Part shown: positions 34,652 to 43,770 of the stretch, piece after piece
Layout of the letters: each line of letters opens with the position of its first letter
Numbering within the stretch: position 1 is the stretch's first letter
Source of the DNA: Bacillota bacterium
GTDB taxonomy: Bacteria > Bacillota > UBA4882 > UBA8346
Length of the DNA: 64,000 bases
Assembly: GCA_023410535.1 (NCBI GenBank)
Contig: JAEYPR010000027.1
Location: forward strand, 95,043 to 159,042
Direction of reading: 5' to 3'
Notes under the pieces: model-generated
What the model saw: the letters and a program-made list of their open reading frames with translations, nothing else
The model's database searches: none
What the model was told of the DNA's origin: nothing
Program-made: the position numbers and the translations under genes

Positions 34652-36406
34652 ATGTTTGATGCGGTGAATGTCACGGTATTGGTGATTGTAATGTCCGGCG
34701 CCTTGCTGGCTTTGGGTTGCGCCTGGTATTGGTTGCGGACTTTTTGGGAGTGGGAGGTCGGCGGCGCGACGCTGGCGGGACGTATCGGCCTCCGGACGTA
34801 TCTGCGGCAGAACGGGCCGTTGCTCGGCTGGCTGCTGGCCGCCGCCGGTTTGGTTGCGCTCGCCAATCAATTGGGCTTTGGAGCGCCGTTGCTGCCTTGG
34901 GCTTTAGTGACCGGGGGCGGCAGCGCGCTGATCGCGGGTTATTTTGGCCGCTTGGCCGTAGCGGTGGTTTTTGGGCGGTTAAAGACCGATGGGGCAGAGA
35001 AATCCCAACGCGACCGGGTGATCATTGCCTGGGCCGGGCTGGCACTGGGGTTAAGCGCGTCGGGCTTGGCGCTGCTGCATTGGGGCGGTTGGTTTTTAAT
35101 CTTGCATTGGCTTGGGCGGCAGCCGGTGGCGCAAACCGCTCAACTCATGGCAGGCTTCGGGATCGGAGCCAGCGTAACGGCGTGGCTGGTCCGGTTGAAA
35201 CGCCGGGGCGCAACTGAAAGCGATACCGGACTGGCTGAATATTTCGGATTTACGGTGATTGATCTTTATGACACCTTGGTCAACACCACCAATATCGCGG
35301 CAGTGCTGGCGGTTGGAGCCGGACTGGGTTTCCGGGGTTTGCTGATTCCGCCGCTGTTGCTGATCGGCGGTTTGATCGCCGGGGCCTTGCAATTGCGGCT
35401 GGCGCAACCCGGCCGGGAAAGCGCCCGGTGGCTGGCGGGTTCGCAAGTCACCTCGGGGACGATGGGTTTCTTGGCCTTGCTGGCATTGCCATTGTTCGGA
35501 TTCGGATTCGGCTGGGGGCGCCTTACCCTGTACGGAGTGTTTCTGACCGGTTTGGCCGCGGGCCGGTTGGTGGCGCTCCGGCCGGATCCGTTGAAACTGA
35601 CACTGGGAAGCATCGTCGTAGCCGGAGTTGGCTATTGGGGCGGCGCCAGACTCACGCCGGAATTTGGCCTGTTCGGATTGGCCTTGGCGGCGGTGGGCGC
35701 CTTAACCGCGCTAGGGCTGAATCTGCCGTTGGCGGTGGCGCAACGTTGCAGCGACGCCAAAGCGACCGGGGCCGCCGACGCCGACGCCGTGGCGGAACTG
35801 GCCCGCCCTGAAAACGCCGGACTGGGTTATGGGGCGGCCACGGCTTGGTTGACTACGCTGGCTTTGACCGGCGGTTTCCTGATCCAAGTCCGCTGGGAGA
35901 GTGCGGCCTTGGCCGAACGGATCGTCAGAAACGGGGGCGCGAAACCGCTTTGGTTGGATCCGACCCGTTTGCTGCTAGGGTTGGCGCAAGCCCAAACCGG
36001 TCTCTGGTGGCTCGGTTGCGGCGCCGGGATCCTGCTGTTTTGCGGTCTGCGGCAGTTGGGGGCGCACCGGTCGGGCGAGCCGGGAACGGGGCAACGCGCT
36101 TGGCTGTTTTGGTGCTTGCTCTGGGGCGGGTCGGGGCTAACCGGTTTGGTTTTGGGCGTGCGGGGCCTGCTGGGTCTACTCGTGGGAAGCGCCGCAACGG
36201 CCTGGTCAGCCATTTACCTCCTGCCGTTGGGGCAAGCCAAGCTCAATTCGTTTGCGAGTCAAAATCCTTCGCTAAATTTCGCTGAACCGCCGCGCCGCCG
36301 GACCACCATCAGCGATACTCTGTATCTGATCACCTTCTTGAAATTAGTTGCGGTAAGCGCTGTGGTGGCCGCCGGCTTTCTCGTTAGTAATTCACTCTTC
36401 AAATAA
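34652..36406 (+). CDS. Degenerate membrane-pyrophosphatase-like protein
   Basis: This very hydrophobic protein has 584 aa and about 14-16 membrane helices. Segment by segment it resembles the hppA product encoded next. GRIGLRTYLRQNGPLL parallels IREGADAYLGRQLKTILPLI; MAGFGIGASVTAWLVRL parallels the GFGFGGTLLALFMRV segment; and GAADADAVAELARPENAGL parallels the MDKESRQIMADLDAVGNTT stretch. The pyrophosphate- and Mg-binding motifs are gone. There is no DxxxxxxxKxE, no DDPRN...GDNVGD, no NTTK and no GDTVGDPLKDT; the first of these sites reads GATESDTGLAEYFGF. Homology is inferred from motif order, topology and tandem position. Start: ATG 34652 behind GGTGAT; TTG 34625 is possible. If it is made it cannot hydrolyse pyrophosphate in the known way. 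Confidence 0.7.
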   Translation: MFDAVNVTVLVIVMSGALLALGCAWYWLRTFWEWEVGGATLAGRIGLRTYLRQNGPLLGWLLAAAGLVALANQLGFGAPLLPWALVTGGGSALIAGYFGRLAVAVVFGRLKTDGAEKSQRDRVIIAWAGLALGLSASGLALLHWGGWFLILHWLGRQPVAQTAQLMAGFGIGASVTAWLVRLKRRGATESDTGLAEYFGFTVIDLYDTLVNTTNIAAVLAVGAGLGFRGLLIPPLLLIGGLIAGALQLRLAQPGRESARWLAGSQVTSGTMGFLALLALPLFGFGFGWGRLTLYGVFLTGLAAGRLVALRPDPLKLTLGSIVVAGVGYWGGARLTPEFGLFGLALAAVGALTALGLNLPLAVAQRCSDAKATGAADADAVAELARPENAGLGYGAATAWLTTLALTGGFLIQVRWESAALAERIVRNGGAKPLWLDPTRLLLGLAQAQTGLWWLGCGAGILLFCGLRQLGAHRSGEPGTGQRAWLFWCLLWGGSGLTGLVLGVRGLLGLLVGSAATAWSAIYLLPLGQAKLNSFASQNPSLNFAEPPRRRTTISDTLYLITFLKLVAVSAVVAAGFLVSNSLFK

Positions 36407-36983
36407 ATTGGCACTTTAGTTTCCTCCAACCCAACCGGTTGCCGAATAAAGCGCCGAGGGTTACTTCCGGTTTTTTTAACGTTTCAAGTTCATCTTTTTA
36501 TATCATTTAGTAGCACAAACTTTTGAAGGTTTTTGTTGTTTTTTGACCCCACAATTTGGCAGATGGTTTATCATAACCGCTGCTACAGACGTTTCTTGTG
36601 AACAATTTGTTACAACCATATAAAAATTAACATTAATGAAACGTTATGTACCTGGGCAGGAAATATGAAACATTAGGCAGCACAAGAAAAAGTTTTGCAA
36701 TTAACCAAACGATGTGATAAGATAAACTGGGCAAAAATTTTATTCAAAATTCATTTTTTTGCAATGCAGTTGAAATAGAAGTGCCCGGAAAAGCAGGAAT
36801 GACGCAGACAGGGATTTTTTTCCACTTGACAGGAAATGGGTTTCGCCGTGTTAAAAGGTCTCTGCGGTAAGAGGAGGTGCTTGGTGGAGAACAATGGGTA
36901 TCTCAAGCGGTGCTTGGGTTTGCCGCTTGTGCTCGGGAATTGTTACAATTATATTAAAACTATCAGAAAGGAACTAAACAAAG
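36407..36983. other. AT-rich leader region of hppA
   Basis: 577 nt without a gene. It includes the promoter at 36826, a possible hairpin (AAGCGG / CCGCTT near 36907-36930) and the palindrome AATTGTTACAATT near 36938. The long leader may be regulatory, but I recognise no riboswitch class. Confidence 0.45.
36826..36854 (+). promoter_or_regulatory. Candidate hppA promoter
   Basis: TTGACA at 36826 and TGTTAA at 36849 are separated by 17 bp, 130 nt before the hppA start. Confidence 0.6.
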
Positions 36984-39260
36984 ATGCATAATTTACAAGC
37001 AACTGCGTTTGAAACTTATTCGGTTTGGGTAGTCCTTGGTATCGCCATCGCCGGCCTTTTTTATGCCTGGTTTCTCTGGAACCAGATCAAAGGCAAAGAC
37101 AAAGGCAATGAAAAGATGCAAGAAGTATGGAACGCGATTCGTGAAGGCGCTGACGCTTACCTAGGCCGCCAGCTGAAAACGATCCTTCCGTTGATTGTTG
37201 TTTTAACATTTGTACTGTTCTTATCCGTATATGTTGTTCCGCCGAGCGCCGAAGCGATGGAACGTTTCGCTGGTAAATCGGCTGATGAAGTGAAAATGAT
37301 CATCGGTGTCGGTCGCGCCATCGCGTTCGTCATGGGTGCTTTCTTCTCGTTGTTGGTTGGTCAGTTGGGCATGCGGATCGCCGTTCAAGGTAACGTCCGC
37401 GTGGCTGCCGCTGCCCGGAAAAGTTTCTCCGAAGCGTTAAAAGTCGCTTATCGTTCCGGAACTGTTACCGGTATGCTCACCGACGGTCTTGGCTTGCTCG
37501 GTGGTACCGCTATCTTCATGTACTTCGGAATCGCCGCTCCCGACGCTTTGCTTGGTTTCGGTTTCGGCGGTACGCTGCTGGCACTCTTCATGCGGGTGGG
37601 CGGCGGTATCTACACCAAAGCTGCTGACGTCGGCGCCGACTTGGTTGGTAAAGTCGAAGCCGGTATTCCCGAAGACGATCCCCGTAACGCCGCGGTTATC
37701 GCCGACTTGGTCGGTGACAACGTCGGTGACTGCGCCGGTATGGCCGCAGATATTTTTGAATCCTACGAAGTAACCATCGTTTCCGGTTTGATCCTCGGTC
37801 TCTCCTTGGTCGCGCATACCGGACAATTAAAATGGATCATCTTCCCGCTGCTCGTTCGTGGTATCGGCGTGCTTTCCTCGATCATCGGAACTTATATTGT
37901 CAAAGGTGATGATGAGAACAGCAAGACCGGCGACGCAATGGGTTCCATCAATAAAGGTTTTTATTTCTCCGCCACCATTTCGTTGATCGCGTTCGCATTC
38001 CTGGCGCACTTCTACATGAATGAATGGCGCGCGTTCTGGTCGGTTGGCGTTGGTATCGCTTTGGCCATCGGCCTTGACGAACTGACCAAGTTCTTCACCG
38101 ATACCCACTACAAACCGGTCAAAGATATCGCCGCCGCTTCCCAAACCGGTTCCGCCACCTTGATCCTGCGGGGCTTGGCTGTCGGTTTCGAATCCGCGGT
38201 TTGGCAAACGCTTGTTATCGCCGTAACCATTTTGGCTTCCGTCATCATTTATTGGGGCCAAGATCCGGTTTATGTCCTTTACGGTGTCGCTATGACCGGT
38301 ATCGGCATGCTCACCCTCACCGGCAACAACGTCGCGATGGACTCCTTCGGACCGATCGCCGACAATGCCAACGGTATCGGTGAAATGGCCGGTATGGACA
38401 AAGAATCCCGTCAAATTATGGCTGACCTCGACGCTGTCGGTAACACCACCAAAGCGATCACCAAAGGTGTGGCCATCGGTTCCGCGGTTATCGCCGCCGT
38501 TTCCTTGTTTGGTTCCTTCTTAACCGACGTTGCCAAAGTGCAAGTAGCCTTAGGTATCAAAGAAACCATTGAAATGACCGGTATCCGGGTCTCCGTCCCG
38601 AACGTCTTTATCGGGATGTTGATCGGTGGCGCCATTCCTTGGCTCTTCTCCTCGCTTTGCATCAACTCCGTTGCCCGCGCGGCCGGATTGATCGTCGAGG
38701 AAGTCCGTCAACAATTCAAAATCCCCGGTTTGATGGAAGGCAAAGTCCAACCGGATTACAAAAAAGCGGTCGGTATTTGTACTGCTGCCGCTCAAAAAGA
38801 GTTGGTCGGTTTAGCGTTGATCGCCGTGTTAACTCCGTTAATTGTCGGTATGTTGCTCCAAGTTGAGGCTCTCGGCGGCTTCTTGGCCGGTGTTATCCTC
38901 TCCGGTCAAGTACTGGCGGTCTTCATGTCCACCGCCGGCGGATCGTGGGACAATGCCAAAAAGACCATTGAAGACGGTATTTACGGCGGTAAAAACTCCG
39001 AAGCTCACAAGGCTTCCGTTGTTGGCGACACTGTCGGTGACCCCTTGAAAGATACCGCGGGTCCGGCTTTGAACCCGATGATCAAGGTTATCAACATGGT
39101 TTCCTTGCTCGCCGCTCCGGTATTGGTGACCGTGAAGAGCTCCGATCCCGGCGTCATCACTGCCGCGGTGGTTTGCACCATCGCCGTGATTGTTGCCATC
39201 TTCTACTCCAAACGGGGTGGCTTTGGTAAGAAACCCCAAGGGAGCTCGGCGAACTTCTAA
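36984..39260 (+). CDS. hppA: Membrane-bound proton-translocating pyrophosphatase
   Basis: The protein has 758 aa, about 16 membrane helices and all family motifs. These are DVGADLVGKVEAG (DxxxxxxxKxE), DDPRNAAVIADLVGDNVGD, FGPIADNANGIGEM, DAVGNTTKAITKG, GGSWDNAKKTIED and GDTVGDPLKDTAGPALNP. Lys490 in NTTKAITKG is the residue that marks potassium-independent enzymes; those are mainly H+ pumps. It couples cytoplasmic pyrophosphate hydrolysis to ion export across the membrane. Codon use is richer in T-ending codons than in its neighbours, as in highly expressed genes. A divergent relative lies upstream. Confidence 0.97.
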   Translation: MHNLQATAFETYSVWVVLGIAIAGLFYAWFLWNQIKGKDKGNEKMQEVWNAIREGADAYLGRQLKTILPLIVVLTFVLFLSVYVVPPSAEAMERFAGKSADEVKMIIGVGRAIAFVMGAFFSLLVGQLGMRIAVQGNVRVAAAARKSFSEALKVAYRSGTVTGMLTDGLGLLGGTAIFMYFGIAAPDALLGFGFGGTLLALFMRVGGGIYTKAADVGADLVGKVEAGIPEDDPRNAAVIADLVGDNVGDCAGMAADIFESYEVTIVSGLILGLSLVAHTGQLKWIIFPLLVRGIGVLSSIIGTYIVKGDDENSKTGDAMGSINKGFYFSATISLIAFAFLAHFYMNEWRAFWSVGVGIALAIGLDELTKFFTDTHYKPVKDIAAASQTGSATLILRGLAVGFESAVWQTLVIAVTILASVIIYWGQDPVYVLYGVAMTGIGMLTLTGNNVAMDSFGPIADNANGIGEMAGMDKESRQIMADLDAVGNTTKAITKGVAIGSAVIAAVSLFGSFLTDVAKVQVALGIKETIEMTGIRVSVPNVFIGMLIGGAIPWLFSSLCINSVARAAGLIVEEVRQQFKIPGLMEGKVQPDYKKAVGICTAAAQKELVGLALIAVLTPLIVGMLLQVEALGGFLAGVILSGQVLAVFMSTAGGSWDNAKKTIEDGIYGGKNSEAHKASVVGDTVGDPLKDTAGPALNPMIKVINMVSLLAAPVLVTVKSSDPGVITAAVVCTIAVIVAIFYSKRGGFGKKPQGSSANF

Positions 39261-39284
39261 GTCTTTGCCGAAATCATTTCTTTG

Positions 39285-39317
39285 CGGGGCTGTTGATTTC
39301 TTCAACAGCCCCGATTT
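39285..39317 (+). terminator. Terminator after hppA
   Basis: A 12-bp stem (CGGGGCTGTTGA / TCAACAGCCCCG) with a 5-nt loop; the following T run is short. Confidence 0.75.
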
Positions 39318-39344
39318 ATAATTAATGAAAGTAAGGGGAGTTCA

Positions 39345-39815
39345 ATGAAACTGCGCACCGAAATGTTCTCATTCACGAAACCGATTTACTTTCAGATCCT
39401 TTTGAAAAACACCTTGAAGCGTAACTGGTGGATGTTGGCCTTGATCGGAGCGTTTGCCGGTTACCAAGTGACCAAAGCCCAATGGGAGACCGCGCTCTGG
39501 ATCGGTCTTTCCGCGGTTGTCTTTTTTGCCTTTCTCATGTACCGCTGTTGGCGGCATGCCAACCAAAAGACCAACCCCTTGTTTTATGCCGACCGTCATT
39601 TTGAAGTGGACAATCATATCCTCAATTGCAAGTTTAAAAACGGAACCTTGAATCAGATCAAACTGGCCGACATTCGCCGGGTCGTCAAGACCGGCGGACA
39701 CTATGAAATGTATTTGAACAAAAAATCCTTTATTTTTCTGCCGCTCCAGGCGTTCCAATCCACTCAGGACATCACCGCCTTTGAATCCATCCTCCGGGGC
39801 CGGTTTAAGAAATAA
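39345..39815 (+). CDS. YcxB-like membrane protein
   Basis: The protein has 156 aa. Two membrane helices lie at about residues 27-45 and 50-67. A C-terminal domain of about 80 residues has strands typical of YcxB-like proteins (FYADRHFEVDNHILNC, then MYLNKKSFIFLPLQAF). Function unknown. TAAGGGGAG precedes the ATG. It lies 84 nt past hppA, beyond its hairpin, so it may be partly read through. Confidence 0.75.
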   Translation: MKLRTEMFSFTKPIYFQILLKNTLKRNWWMLALIGAFAGYQVTKAQWETALWIGLSAVVFFAFLMYRCWRHANQKTNPLFYADRHFEVDNHILNCKFKNGTLNQIKLADIRRVVKTGGHYEMYLNKKSFIFLPLQAFQSTQDITAFESILRGRFKK

Positions 39816-39865
39816 CCGTTCTAACCGGAATTAAATAACCCACCTTTTTATTCTATTGAAAACAA

Positions 39866-39914
39866 CCCACCGCCCATCGCCTATCGCCCACCGCCCACCG
39901 CCCACCGCGGTGGC
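39866..39914. repeat. Short CCCACCG-type simple repeat
   Basis: About seven imperfect tandem copies of a 7-nt unit (CGCCCAC, CGCCCAT, CGCCTAT) lie between two genes, ending in CCACCGCGGTGG. Confidence 0.8.
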
Positions 39915-40054
39915 TTATTTGTTTATGACGTTATAGTTATTTAGACATGAAAACCATCCTGGCAGCGTATCTTGTAAAGCGGACTCTGGCGTGCGCCGGA
40001 TGGACGGGGTGAGGGGCGCTGGTGTCTTGGGTTAATTATGATTAAGGTGGTTGC

Positions 40055-41602
40055 ATGTCAACACAATCCATTGTAAAAGGAACCGCTCTTTTGGCCGGGG
40101 CCGGCTTGGTCGCCAAGGTGCTGGGGGCAGGTTACCGGATTTTCCTGGCGCGTTTGATCGGGAATGAAGGGATCGGTTTATACCAGATGGCCTATCCGAT
40201 CTATTTGATCTTTGTCTCGTTGTCCACGGCGGGCGTGCCGATCGCCATTTCGCGGATTGTGGCGGAAAAACTGGCCGCCGGCGATCAGGCGGGAACGCAC
40301 CGGGTGTTGCGGGCTTCGTTCGTGTTGCTGTTGGGATTGGGGCTGGGCTCGGCTTTGGCGATGGGGAGTTCGGCGCGTTGGCTGGCCGGGAACATCGTTG
40401 TGGACAGTCGGGCGGTCTACGCGATGTGGGCTTTGACTCCGGCAATTTTCTTTATGAGCCTGATGGCGGTCTTTCGTGGGTATTTCCAAGGCTGGCAGCA
40501 GATGGCGCCAAGCGCGCTCTCACAAATTGTGGAGCAGGCGGTCCGGGTGTCGGTGGCCTTGATCCTGGCGGTTTTACTCCTTCCCAAAGGGGTGGAACAC
40601 GCTGCCGCCGGAGCGGCTTTTGGGGCCACCATGGGCGGTCTGGCCGGTCTGGTCTTTTTGGCTTGGACTCTTTGGCGAAAACGCTCCGAGTTGCGCAGCC
40701 ATCGCCGGGCGGGCCGCACCGAATCCTACCGGTCGATCATGAAGAAACTGATCCGCTACACGCTACCGATTTCATTGGCGGTGATTCTCGCCCCGTTGTT
40801 GCAAGGGATTGACTCGGTGATCGTCCCGTCGCGCCTACAAAGTATCGGTTATACCACCAGCCAGGCAACAGCCCGTTTGGGGATTCTGGGGAACGCCTGG
40901 GCTGTGGCGTATCTGCCGCTGATCGTTACCACGGCGCTTTCCACCAATATGGTTCCGGCCATTTCGGGGCTGCTGGCCAAACGGCGGTTGGGAGAGGTCG
41001 GCGACCGGGTCCACGAAGGGTTGCGGCTGGCCATTACTTACCTGGTGCCGGCAGCGGTGATTGTCGGCATCTTCGGGCAGAATATTTACCGGATCCTTTA
41101 TGGAACTCCCGGGGTGAATATTTTGTGCTGGTTTGCCCCGGCTATCGTCTGCCTGGGATTGGAGCAAGTCACCGCCGGGACCTTGCAGGGATTGGGCAAA
41201 CCGAACCTGCCGCTGATGCATTTTCTGATCGGCGCCGTGGTGAAAGTGATGGTTACCGTCACTACCACCGGGTGGCCGGGACTGAACTTGGCCGGTGCGG
41301 CGTTGGGTACCGTAGCCGGCGCGGCGGTCACTGCCGGACTGAATTTTTGGGCGATTCGTAAGCTGACCCGGACCCCGCTGCCGCTCAATTTGGCAATTGT
41401 GGTCGGGGGATCTTTGATGGGAGCGGGTTGTTGGTATCTCCAACGCCAGTGGGATTGGGGTCATTTGCCGGAGTTTGCGGCGGGCGTCGTCTTGGGTGGA
41501 CTGGTTTATGTTTGTTCCTTATGGTTCTTGGGAGGAATCCGGCGTCAGGACATCGAAATGGTAACGGGTTTAATTGGAAAAAAGGGGGCTCAAACAGGAT
41601 GA
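40055..41602 (+). CDS. SpoVB/YabM-like MOP-superfamily flippase
   Basis: The protein has 515 aa and about 14 membrane helices. The N-terminus is a typical MurJ/SpoVB start (KGTALLAGAGLVAKVLGAGYR). Characteristic family segments include LARLIGNEGIGLYQMAYPIY, FRGYFQGWQQMAPSALSQIVEQ and GTLQGLGKPNLPL. SpoVB-family proteins flip lipid-linked cell wall or polysaccharide precursors. The gene is followed by mazG with a 4-nt overlap, the same pair (yabM-yabN) as in the Bacillus sporulation region, which favours the YabM-type identity. Confidence 0.9.
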   Translation: MSTQSIVKGTALLAGAGLVAKVLGAGYRIFLARLIGNEGIGLYQMAYPIYLIFVSLSTAGVPIAISRIVAEKLAAGDQAGTHRVLRASFVLLLGLGLGSALAMGSSARWLAGNIVVDSRAVYAMWALTPAIFFMSLMAVFRGYFQGWQQMAPSALSQIVEQAVRVSVALILAVLLLPKGVEHAAAGAAFGATMGGLAGLVFLAWTLWRKRSELRSHRRAGRTESYRSIMKKLIRYTLPISLAVILAPLLQGIDSVIVPSRLQSIGYTTSQATARLGILGNAWAVAYLPLIVTTALSTNMVPAISGLLAKRRLGEVGDRVHEGLRLAITYLVPAAVIVGIFGQNIYRILYGTPGVNILCWFAPAIVCLGLEQVTAGTLQGLGKPNLPLMHFLIGAVVKVMVTVTTTGWPGLNLAGAALGTVAGAAVTAGLNFWAIRKLTRTPLPLNLAIVVGGSLMGAGCWYLQRQWDWGHLPEFAAGVVLGGLVYVCSLWFLGGIRRQDIEMVTGLIGKKGAQTG

Positions 41603-42423
41603 GTACAGATAAATGCCAGGGTAAAACTCAAAAGGACAGCTTTAAGAGTCTGATTGAGGTGATGGAACGGTTGCGGGGCGAGGACGGCTGCCCCTGGGAT
41701 CGCGAACAAACGCTAGAAAGCTTAAAACCGTATGTGATTGAGGAGGCTTACGAGGTGTTGGAGGCGATTGAGTCGGGCCAACCGGACAAGCTTCGCGAAG
41801 AGTTGGGCGATCTTTTGCTTCAGGTGGTCTTCCAGGCGCAAGTGGCCAAGGAAGCCGGCGCGTTCGATATTGACGATGTCATTGACGAACATGTCGCCAA
41901 ATTAATCCGGCGCCACCCCCATGTGTTTGGCGACGTTACGGTGGACGGGGTTGCGGGGGTTTTGACCAATTGGGAGCAGATCAAGCAACAGGAGAAGTCG
42001 GGTGAGCGTCCTTCGGTATTGGACGGAATTCCGGTCGACTTGCCGGCTTTGATGAAGGCGGAGAAGATTCAAGGCAAGGCGGCCAAGGTCGGATTTGACT
42101 GGGGTAATCTGGAGGGACCGTTGGCCAAAGTCAAAGAGGAGTTTGGCGAGTTCGAGGCGGTGCTGGACCCGGCCAATCTGCCTCCTCAGGGTTCTGCTGC
42201 CTGGGACAAGCTGGAGGACGAGTTCGGCGATATCCTGTTCGCCTTGGTCAATGTGGCGCGTTTCCTGAAAATCAACCCGGAATTGGCGTTGCGCCGCACC
42301 ATCAACAAGTTTGATGACCGTTTCCGCTATATCGAAGCCGCCGCCGCCCAAGCCGGCCGTGGACTGAAGGAAATGACCCTGGCGGAGATGGACGAGTTAT
42401 GGGAAGCGGCGAAAAAACGGTAG
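41599..42423 (+). CDS. mazG: Nucleoside triphosphate pyrophosphohydrolase MazG
   Basis: The protein has 274 aa with two MazG domains. The first has DGCPWDREQT, IEEAYEVLEAI and REELGDLLLQVVFQ; the second has VKEEFGEFEAV and EDEFGDILFALVN. The Glu/Asp clusters are the Mg-binding sites. It hydrolyses NTPs to NMP and pyrophosphate, a product that the HppA pump upstream could use. The ATG at 41599 overlaps the flippase stop; longer upstream frames are read-through of that gene. Confidence 0.96.
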   Translation: MSTDKCQGKTQKDSFKSLIEVMERLRGEDGCPWDREQTLESLKPYVIEEAYEVLEAIESGQPDKLREELGDLLLQVVFQAQVAKEAGAFDIDDVIDEHVAKLIRRHPHVFGDVTVDGVAGVLTNWEQIKQQEKSGERPSVLDGIPVDLPALMKAEKIQGKAAKVGFDWGNLEGPLAKVKEEFGEFEAVLDPANLPPQGSAAWDKLEDEFGDILFALVNVARFLKINPELALRRTINKFDDRFRYIEAAAAQAGRGLKEMTLAEMDELWEAAKKR

Positions 42424-42533
42424 AACCGATTCGAATCTTTGACGAATTCTACCAGTCCGCCGCGCTGCCAGACCGGTATAAAAACCCTACCAGATGAAAA
42501 GCTAACAATGAAAATGGTAGGGGAGGAAAGATA

Positions 42534-43490
42534 ATGCTAAGCAAGAAGTTTCAACTTTTGGCTTTGTTACTGGCCGGGGTGGTGATTTTTAGCGCCGGTT
42601 GTCCTGGCAAAGAAGGTACCTTTATTAAAAATATGGTCACCAAGTTTGGCAAGCCCCCGGTGATCTCGGTTTATATCAAAGAGACCGGGCAGAAAAAGAA
42701 GATGGATATTGATGAATATCTCGTCGGGGTGGTCGCCGGAGAGATGAAACCGGGTTGGCCCTTAAACGCCTATGCCGCCCAAGCGATCATCGCCCGCACC
42801 TTCACCATGGAGTTCCTGTCGCGCGGCGGAACCCGGGCGTTGCACGGCACCGATATTTCAACTGATGAACAAGAGGCCCAAGCCTATAACGCGCAAAACA
42901 TCAAACCGGTTATCCGCCGGGCGGTCCAGATGACCAAAGGTTTGGTCATGAGTTATAATGAAAAATACATTAAAGGCTGGTATTCGGCCAGTTGCGGCGG
43001 TCAAACCGCCCTGGCCAAAGAAGGTCTGGCGTATAAAGAGGCCGAACCGCCCTATATCCAATCCGTCAAATGCCCCGAGGCGCAAATCATCCCGAAAGAC
43101 GAACGTTTCTGGACCGCCGCCTTTACCAGTCAAGAGGTAAACCAAGCCTTGCGGAAGGTAGGTCAAAAGCCGGTCGGTACCGTTCAAAAAATTGATATCC
43201 TTAAAAAAGGCCACGGCCGGGCAGTCTTGGTCAAGATTACCGGAACTGCCGGTTCCACCACCATCCAAGGCGCCGATCTCCGGATTGCCATGGACCCGGT
43301 GAAGATGCGTTCCATCTCCTTTGAGGATATCAAAGTGGCTGACGGCCGCACCATCATCTCCGGTCGCGGTTTCGGCCACGGCGTCGGTCTCTGTCAGTGG
43401 GGCGCCTACGCCTTGGCCCGGCAAAACAAGTCGCCCAAGGATATCGTCCATCATTATTATCCGAAGGTGCATATTTCGAAGATTTGGTAG
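42534..43490 (+). CDS. SpoIID/LytB-domain lipoprotein
   Basis: The protein has 318 aa. A lipoprotein signal ends at GVVIFSAGC, with Cys at about residue 23. The SpoIID domain starts with ISVYIKETG and DIDEYLVGVVAGEMKPGWP, where the Glu of GEM is the catalytic residue of SpoIID lytic transglycosylases. YSASCGGQTA and GRGFGHGVGLCQWGAYALAR complete the signature. Such enzymes cleave peptidoglycan strands, in sporulation or as general wall enzymes. It is 110 nt after mazG. A lipoprotein form is consistent with a wall-facing role. Confidence 0.93.
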   Translation: MLSKKFQLLALLLAGVVIFSAGCPGKEGTFIKNMVTKFGKPPVISVYIKETGQKKKMDIDEYLVGVVAGEMKPGWPLNAYAAQAIIARTFTMEFLSRGGTRALHGTDISTDEQEAQAYNAQNIKPVIRRAVQMTKGLVMSYNEKYIKGWYSASCGGQTALAKEGLAYKEAEPPYIQSVKCPEAQIIPKDERFWTAAFTSQEVNQALRKVGQKPVGTVQKIDILKKGHGRAVLVKITGTAGSTTIQGADLRIAMDPVKMRSISFEDIKVADGRTIISGRGFGHGVGLCQWGAYALARQNKSPKDIVHHYYPKVHISKIW

Positions 43491-43519
43491 TTGTTTGACG
43501 AAAAATCAATATCGTTCTG

Positions 43520-43550
43520 AAGCCCAGCGAGAATATCCTGGGCTTTTTTA
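43520..43550 (+). terminator. Terminator after the SpoIID-like gene
   Basis: The stem AAGCCCAG / CTGGGCTT is followed by TTTTTT. Confidence 0.85.
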
Positions 43551-43568
43551 TGTCATCGTACACCCGGG

Positions 43569-43652
43569 GGTTCCGAATTTCATCCTCCGGGAGTCCGAGC
43601 CGGGAGTCCGAGAGTGTTTCCGACAGATGATGGACTTTTGGAAGTTTGAAAT
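43569..43652. repeat. Short degenerate 21-nt-unit array (family D, copy 4)
   Basis: Four approximate 21-nt units beginning GGTTCCGAATTTCATCC, GGAGTCCGAGC and similar. It is weaker than the other arrays and assigned by unit length and the GGTTCCGAAT core. Confidence 0.5.
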
Positions 43653-43770
43653 TGGTTGGATCTCGTAAAATAAAGGAAATGATTGGTTTTGCGGCGAAAT
43701 AGATCTGCCTGATTTCCCAGTGACTTGAAAGGCTGAAGGGAATCAATGAAAAAGAGAGGGAGGGTTTGCT

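Noticed and set aside
37827..38414. Long antisense open frames within hppA
   Set aside because: They mirror the strong codon bias of hppA and carry no domain or ribosome site.
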